From NCBI GenBank assembly GCA_023399275.1, contig JAEWQH010000113.1:1-54628 (forward strand): a stretch of 54,628 nucleotides of DNA. Reading direction: 5' to 3'. The translations under genes and the position numbers were made by a program. Positions 50,785-54,628 of this stretch are shown here, one piece after another. This stretch comes from Bacillota bacterium. Its GTDB lineage: Bacteria > Bacillota > Clostridia > Christensenellales > CAG-138. Position 1 is the stretch's first letter. Each line of letters starts with the position of its first letter. The notes under the pieces were generated by a model that searched no databases, was not told where the DNA came from, and saw only the letters and a list, made by a program, of their open reading frames with translations.

Positions 50785-51438
50785 ATGATTAAAATAGCTC
50801 CCTCCATCCTCGCCGCAGACTTTGGCAACCTCGGTCGCGATGTCCGCTCGCTGACCGACTGGCACGCGGACTGGGTGCATTTCGACGTAATGGACGGTCA
50901 TTTTGTGCCGAATCTTTCCTTCGGGCCGCCGGTGCTTTCCTCGATCCGGCCGCTGACCAAGCTGCCCATCGACGCGCACCTGATGGTTGAGGAACCCTCG
51001 CGCTTTGTGCCCTGGTTTATCCAGGCCGGGGCGGATATCATCACCATCCACGTAGAGGCGGAGAAGCACCTGCACCGCGCGCTCGAGCAGATCCACGAGG
51101 CGGGGCGCAAGGCCGGCGTCGTACTCAACCCCGGAACGCCCGCGCTCGCCGCGAAGGAGGTGCTCCCCTATTGCGATCTCGTGCTGGTCATGTCCGTCAA
51201 CCCAGGGTATGGCGGGCAGAAGTTCATCCCCGAGTCCGTGGGAAAGATCGCCGAACTGCGGCGAATGATCGACGAGCGCGGCCTTTCGACCGAGATCGAG
51301 GTGGACGGCGGCATCAACCCAGAAACCGCACGCCTCTGCATCGACGCGGGCGCAACGGTTCTGGTCGCGGGCAGCGCGGTGTTTCACGCGGACGACCCCG
51401 CCGGGATGATCCGGCAGATCCGCACTGGAAAGCAATAG
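50785..51438 (+). CDS. rpe: Ribulose-phosphate 3-epimerase
   Basis: A 217-residue TIM-barrel enzyme of the pentose phosphate pathway, interconverting ribulose 5-phosphate and xylulose 5-phosphate. Diagnostic motifs are IAPSILAADFGNLG, HFDVMDGHFVPN with a metal-binding His and Asp, VMSVNPGYGGQKFIP and EVDGGINPETA. The ATG at 50785 is 9 nt from AGGAG; the earlier ATG at 50779 is too close to it. It is the last gene of the def operon, as in many Firmicutes. Confidence 0.97.
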   Translation: MIKIAPSILAADFGNLGRDVRSLTDWHADWVHFDVMDGHFVPNLSFGPPVLSSIRPLTKLPIDAHLMVEEPSRFVPWFIQAGADIITIHVEAEKHLHRALEQIHEAGRKAGVVLNPGTPALAAKEVLPYCDLVLVMSVNPGYGGQKFIPESVGKIAELRRMIDERGLSTEIEVDGGINPETARLCIDAGATVLVAGSAVFHADDPAGMIRQIRTGKQ

Positions 51439-51460
51439 TTCCGTTTGGAAGATCGCAGAC

Positions 51461-51487
51461 AAGACCACCTATGAAACGGGTGGTCTT
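51461..51487 (+). terminator. Terminator of the def-rpe operon
   Basis: A perfect 9-bp stem AAGACCACC/GGTGGTCTT with a 9-nt loop, followed by a T-rich AATTGATTTCT, 22 bp after the rpe stop. It could also act on the convergent PucR-type gene. Confidence 0.7.
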
Positions 51488-51529
51488 AATTGATTTCTGC
51501 CTTTCTGCCCCTTCTTATCAGTGTTTTTA

Positions 51530-52999
51530 CTACAGGTCTTTTGCGAGCCGGAGTGAGAGCAGCAGGTGCGTCAGCGAGAGCGAGCGGTCATCCAGATCCA
51601 ACCCAAACTGTGTTTTGATGCGCTCCAAGCGGTAGAGAAACGTGCTGCGGTGGATGAACAGCTCCCCGGCGGTTCTGACTGCGTTGAAGCGGTTTATGGC
51701 ATATCGCTCAAGCGTCTCCAGATAGTCCGAATCATGGATGCAGTCATATCGCGCCATCGCCAGGACAGGGCGCATGCAGATCAACTCAGGCGGAAATCCG
51801 CCAAGCGTCTGCGCCGCGATCTCGTCCTCGGCGACATCCGAAAAACAAGCGGCTCCTCCATGCTCCGGGGCGCGGCTTAGCGCCCGCTTTGCCAACTCCA
51901 GCCGCTGCGGCAGGTATGCAAGCCCCTCCAGCGTTTCGCATATGCCAAAGTGCAGCTGCTCCGCATCCACGAGCGATATCAGCTCGCTCATCAGCGCCGG
52001 CTCTTCCCGCGGCAATACAGGCACGATCGCTACCATAACCGGCGGCAACGCAAAGACACAGCTTCCGGCCAACGCGGACTCGAGCAGGTCGCAGACTGCG
52101 TCCGCGCGCACCGCGCGCAGATCTGCGTCTGTCGGCTCCAGAGCAAGGATGGCATACGCCTGCGCATCGCTCCAGCCGAGCCGCTCGAGCGTCGCAAGTG
52201 TCTCGCGCTCCTGCCCCCGCCGCAAAAACAGCGCGGAAAACGCATTTGCCGTATCTTCGCTTTTCTGATCCCGCCGATACGTACCAAACCGAAGCGCGCG
52301 CCGCGAGAGCGTCAGCCGCAGAAAACCTGAAAGCGATTCAAACACGATCTCATCGCTGGCATAGAGCGGGCGTTCGCTCGCCGCGCAGAGCAGCGCATAG
52401 CGCACCCCGCCGGAAAGGAAGCGTGAAAGCAATGCCGCCGGCGAGGCGGCTCCGCCGAGTTTTTCGATCGAACCATCCGCAGCTTCTACATCCGACAATT
52501 TGTCGGAGTTGATCAGCCGTTCGAATCCCTGCCCGGACGCGCCTTCGGAGCACGCGAGGACATGCCCGCGCGCATCGAGCAGCGCAAGCGGATTTTGCAG
52601 CATGCGCGCCGCGCGGTCGAGCAGCTCCTCCGCTCCGGCGCCCGTCTCGGCGGCGCGCCGCAAGCTCTGCGTCCATTCATCCAGCCGGTCGAAAAGCCGC
52701 TGTACGAAGTTGAGCACAGCGCCTGTTTCGCCGCTCTCCGGCAGGATGCATACATCAAACCCGGCTGCAATTTCTTGCCCGGGTGCGCCGATGCAGAGCA
52801 GCAGCGGCTCCGCTTCCTTCGCACGGCGCATCTCGATGAGTTCGTCTGCCCGGCAAACGATGATCCGCGCACCAAACGTACGCACCCCCTCCTCAAGCAG
52901 CAGTGGCCTGCCGACAAGCTGTTGCGGAGAGCGGATATGATAAACCAGATCGGGATAGCGATATCTCAATTCGCTTCGGATAAACTCTTTTTGAATCAC
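51530..52999 (-). CDS. PucR family transcriptional regulator
   Basis: A protein of about 489 residues whose C-terminal 60 residues form the PucR-type helix-turn-helix (LETLERYAINRFNAVRTAGELFIHRSTFLYRLERI). The long N-terminal part contains an alpha/beta sensor region that I cannot assign to the classical PucR purine-sensing domain, followed by a GGDEF-like regulatory fold common in this family. The start is a GTG: the one at 52999 lies 8 nt from AGGAAGAGG, which the predicted transcript still includes; the GTG at 53008 is closer to the transcription start and less well placed. It is divergent from the corrinoid methyltransfer genes, which it probably regulates. Confidence 0.82.
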   Translation of the reverse strand: MIQKEFIRSELRYRYPDLVYHIRSPQQLVGRPLLLEEGVRTFGARIIVCRADELIEMRRAKEAEPLLLCIGAPGQEIAAGFDVCILPESGETGAVLNFVQRLFDRLDEWTQSLRRAAETGAGAEELLDRAARMLQNPLALLDARGHVLACSEGASGQGFERLINSDKLSDVEAADGSIEKLGGAASPAALLSRFLSGGVRYALLCAASERPLYASDEIVFESLSGFLRLTLSRRALRFGTYRRDQKSEDTANAFSALFLRRGQERETLATLERLGWSDAQAYAILALEPTDADLRAVRADAVCDLLESALAGSCVFALPPVMVAIVPVLPREEPALMSELISLVDAEQLHFGICETLEGLAYLPQRLELAKRALSRAPEHGGAACFSDVAEDEIAAQTLGGFPPELICMRPVLAMARYDCIHDSDYLETLERYAINRFNAVRTAGELFIHRSTFLYRLERIKTQFGLDLDDRSLSLTHLLLSLRLAKDL

Positions 53000-53013
53000 G
53001 CCCAGCACCTCTT

Positions 53014-53070
53014 CCTACATAGTGTAGGATGATTGGCAAAAATTGTCAAACATATGTGGGATTTTATAAG
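53014..53070. promoter_or_regulatory. Divergent promoter region of the PucR-type gene and methyltransferase operon with palindromic operator
   Basis: On the minus strand, TTGACA (53044-53049) and TACACT (53021-53026) are separated by 17 bp and drive the regulator gene. A perfect palindrome CCTACA-TAG-TGTAGG (53014-53028) covers that -10 box, as expected for an autorepression site. On the plus strand, TTGTCA (53043-53048) and TATAAG (53065-53070), 16 bp apart, form a weaker candidate promoter; the two -35 boxes overlap, so the promoters would compete. Confidence 0.55.
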
Positions 53071-53137
53071 AATATATGATCTGCTATGATGAGCATCAAC
53101 GTACCACCATCCCAAAACAGCACAAGGAGCAGCATCT

Positions 53138-53944
53138 ATGATCATCATCGGCGAAAAACTCAACGGGTTTATCCCTGCCGTCGGCAAGGCGATCCGTGAA
53201 AAAGACGAGGCCTTTCTGCGCGATCTGGCGGTTCGTCAGGAACAGGCCGGCGCAGACTATCTGGATGTCTGCACCGCGGTAGACAGCGAGCTTGAGGCGC
53301 AGACGCTGCTCTGGCTGGCACAGCTTGCAGAGGACGCCACCGACCTGCCGCTCTGCATCGACTCCCCAAATCCGGCCGTGCTTGCCCAGGTGCTGCCGCA
53401 CTGCAGGCGCGCAGGCATCGTCAACTCCGTCTCCATGGAAAGCGGTAAGATTGAGACGATCTTTCCGCTGATTGCCAACACCCGCTGGAAGGTCGTTGCG
53501 CTCACCTGCTCAAACGCCGGCGTACCAGAAAATGCCGAGGGGCGGCTGGCCGTCTTTGAGCAGATACGCTCTGCCGCCAAGGAGTACGGCATTGCGGAGG
53601 ATCGGCTGTTGATCGACCCGATCGTGCATACGCTCTCGACCGATGAGCGCTCGCTCTCCACCTTCGCCGCCTGCGCCGCGCAGATCCGCAAATCGGCCCC
53701 CGCCATCCACGTAGTCAGCGGGCTTTCCAACGTCTCGTTCGGCCTGCCTGCGCGCGCGCTCATCAACCACGCGTTTCTTGTGCTCGCCATGCGTTCGGGC
53801 ATGGACGCCGCGATCATGGATGTGCTCGACCGCGAGATGGTCGGCCTGCTGCACGCGACCAACGCGCTGCTCGGCGAGGACGAATACTGCATGGATTACA
53901 TCTCGGCGTATCGCGAGGGCCGCATTGGCCCGCAAAAGAGCTGA
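53138..53944 (+). CDS. MtrH-like methyltetrahydrofolate:corrinoid methyltransferase
   Basis: A 268-residue pterin-binding TIM barrel of the MtrH/AcsE/MetH-pterin family. The N-terminus MIIIGEKLNGFIPAVGKAI (the GE-N motif), the AGADYLDVCTAV and LCIDSPNPAVL strands, NSVSMESGK, and DRLLIDPIVHTLS fit the family well. Members move a methyl group between methylated corrinoid protein and tetrahydrofolate. The next gene, 19 bp downstream, encodes the matching corrinoid protein. AAGGAG precedes the ATG. In anaerobes such pairs feed methyl groups from methylated amines, betaines or aromatic ethers into the one-carbon pool; the methyl donor here is unknown. Confidence 0.9.
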   Translation: MIIIGEKLNGFIPAVGKAIREKDEAFLRDLAVRQEQAGADYLDVCTAVDSELEAQTLLWLAQLAEDATDLPLCIDSPNPAVLAQVLPHCRRAGIVNSVSMESGKIETIFPLIANTRWKVVALTCSNAGVPENAEGRLAVFEQIRSAAKEYGIAEDRLLIDPIVHTLSTDERSLSTFAACAAQIRKSAPAIHVVSGLSNVSFGLPARALINHAFLVLAMRSGMDAAIMDVLDREMVGLLHATNALLGEDEYCMDYISAYREGRIGPQKS

Positions 53945-53963
53945 TGTGGGTTCGGAGGGCTTC

Positions 53964-54599
53964 ATGAGCAAAATTCAGGAGATCGCCTCCGCAATAGACG
54001 CGGGCAAGGCGAAGATCATAGCGGAGCTGGTGCAGTCCGCCATAGACGAAGGGATCGACCCGATGGAGATCCTCAACGACGGCATGGTCAGCGCGATGAA
54101 CGCTATCGGCGAGCGCTTCAGCCGCGGAGAAGCGTTTGTGCCAGAGATGCTGATCGCCGCGCGCACGATGAAAAAAGGCGTGGAGGTGCTCAAGCCCCAC
54201 CTTGCAAAGGATGCGGCGCTTGCCTACGGCACCGCAGTCATCGGCACGGTGCAGGGGGATATGCACGATATCGGCAAAAACCTCGTCGCCATGATGATCG
54301 AAAGCGCGGGTTTCGAGGTCGTGGACCTCGAGGTGGATGTGCCGCTGGAGCGGTTTATCGAGGCGATTCAGACGCACGAAAACGTACGCATCGTCGCGCT
54401 CTCCACGCTGCTGACGACGACCATGCCCGCCATGAAGCAGATCGTTGCGGGGCTCAATCAGCTTGAAAACCGCGATTCGTTTCGCATCATGGTCGGCGGC
54501 GCGCCGATTACGGAGGAATTTGCGCGGCAGATCGGAGCGGACGGCTATTCGCCGGATGCCGCCGCGGCGGCCGCGCTTGCCAAAACACTTGCCAGCTGA
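53964..54599 (+). CDS. Corrinoid (cobalamin-binding) methyl-carrier protein
   Basis: A 211-residue protein of the MtbC/MttC/MtmC type. The N-terminal helical cap domain (residues about 1-85) is followed by a Rossmann-like B12 domain with the cobalt-ligand motif DxHxxG: D99-M-H101-D-I-G104 in GTVQGDMHDIGKN. The later LSTLLTTTMPAMKQ and VMVGGAPITEEFARQIGADGY motifs bind the corrin tail. GGAGGGC precedes the ATG. It should carry a methyl group on Co(I)/Co(III) between a substrate-specific methyltransferase, not seen in the window, and the MtrH-like enzyme. Confidence 0.93.
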   Translation: MSKIQEIASAIDAGKAKIIAELVQSAIDEGIDPMEILNDGMVSAMNAIGERFSRGEAFVPEMLIAARTMKKGVEVLKPHLAKDAALAYGTAVIGTVQGDMHDIGKNLVAMMIESAGFEVVDLEVDVPLERFIEAIQTHENVRIVALSTLLTTTMPAMKQIVAGLNQLENRDSFRIMVGGAPITEEFARQIGADGYSPDAAAAAALAKTLAS

Positions 54600-54609
54600 G
54601 GACGAAGCC

Positions 54610-54628
54610 ATGTTGTGCCGCATCCTTT
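54610..54628 (+). CDS. Possible start of a further gene of the corrinoid operon, truncated
   Basis: An ATG at 54610 follows GAGG by 8 nt and is 10 bp after the corrinoid protein stop, so a coupled downstream gene probably begins here. Only six codons are visible, and the product cannot be named. Confidence 0.35.

Overview
The window looks like a contiguous chromosomal segment from a GC-rich anaerobic member of the Clostridia (Firmicutes). This is judged from gene content: an anaerobic class III ribonucleotide reductase, a CIRCE/HrcA-controlled groESL operon, RemA, YerC, RqcH/NFACT, the gmk-rpoZ-priA-def-fmt-rsmB-rlmN-prpC-prkC-rsgA-rpe gene order, corrinoid methyltransfer proteins and AGGAGG-type ribosome binding sites. 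GC content is close to 60% by eye, and intergenic spacers are visibly AT-richer. I saw no rRNA, complete tRNA, CRISPR array, insertion sequence or prophage.

Layout, left to right. (1) 1-3.6 kb, minus strand: a truncated lipoprotein gene, nrdG, and nrdD carrying an apparent one-base frameshift. (2) 3.8-5.9 kb, minus: serC-serA (serine biosynthesis). (3) 6.1-11.3 kb, minus: a BMP-family ABC importer (two permeases, a double-domain ATPase and a lipoprotein), probably for nucleosides or purines. (4) 11.5-20 kb: a threonine-synthase-like PLP enzyme (minus), divergent from ssnA, ygfK and a two-domain molybdenum hydroxylase (plus), which is the hallmark set of anaerobic purine degradation. (5) 20.2-28.4 kb: groESL (minus), rpsT, yerC, rqcH, an M50 protease, scpA and scpB (plus), then yfcE-type phosphoesterase and rdgB (minus). 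(6) 28.5-33.8 kb, plus: pcrA, ligA and an orphan HypE-like protein. (7) 33.9-51.4 kb: the conserved yicC-to-rpe housekeeping cluster, interrupted between priA and def by a heterodimeric ABC exporter and a membrane-bound XRE/LiaF-like regulator. (8) 51.5 kb to the end: a PucR-type regulator divergent from an MtrH-like methyltransferase and a corrinoid protein, with the operon continuing off the right edge.

The most interesting region is about 6.1-20 kb. An importer delivers a nucleobase or nucleoside, the molybdenum hydroxylase (which has Fe-S and Mo domains but no FAD domain) hydroxylates the purine, YgfK probably supplies the missing flavin/NAD(P)H redox module, and SsnA hydrolyses a downstream intermediate. 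A 15-bp palindrome, TTGCGC-N3-GCGCAA, occurs in both the serC promoter and the importer promoter, which suggests that one unknown regulator joins serine synthesis to purine import. Other unexpected signals are two promoters whose -10 boxes lie 6-7 nt from the start codon with no Shine-Dalgarno (predicted leaderless mRNAs), a pair of direct repeats exactly 42 bp apart between the XRE regulator and def, and a palindrome lying over the -10 box of the PucR-type gene. Functions are read from motifs and gene context only; no database search was run.
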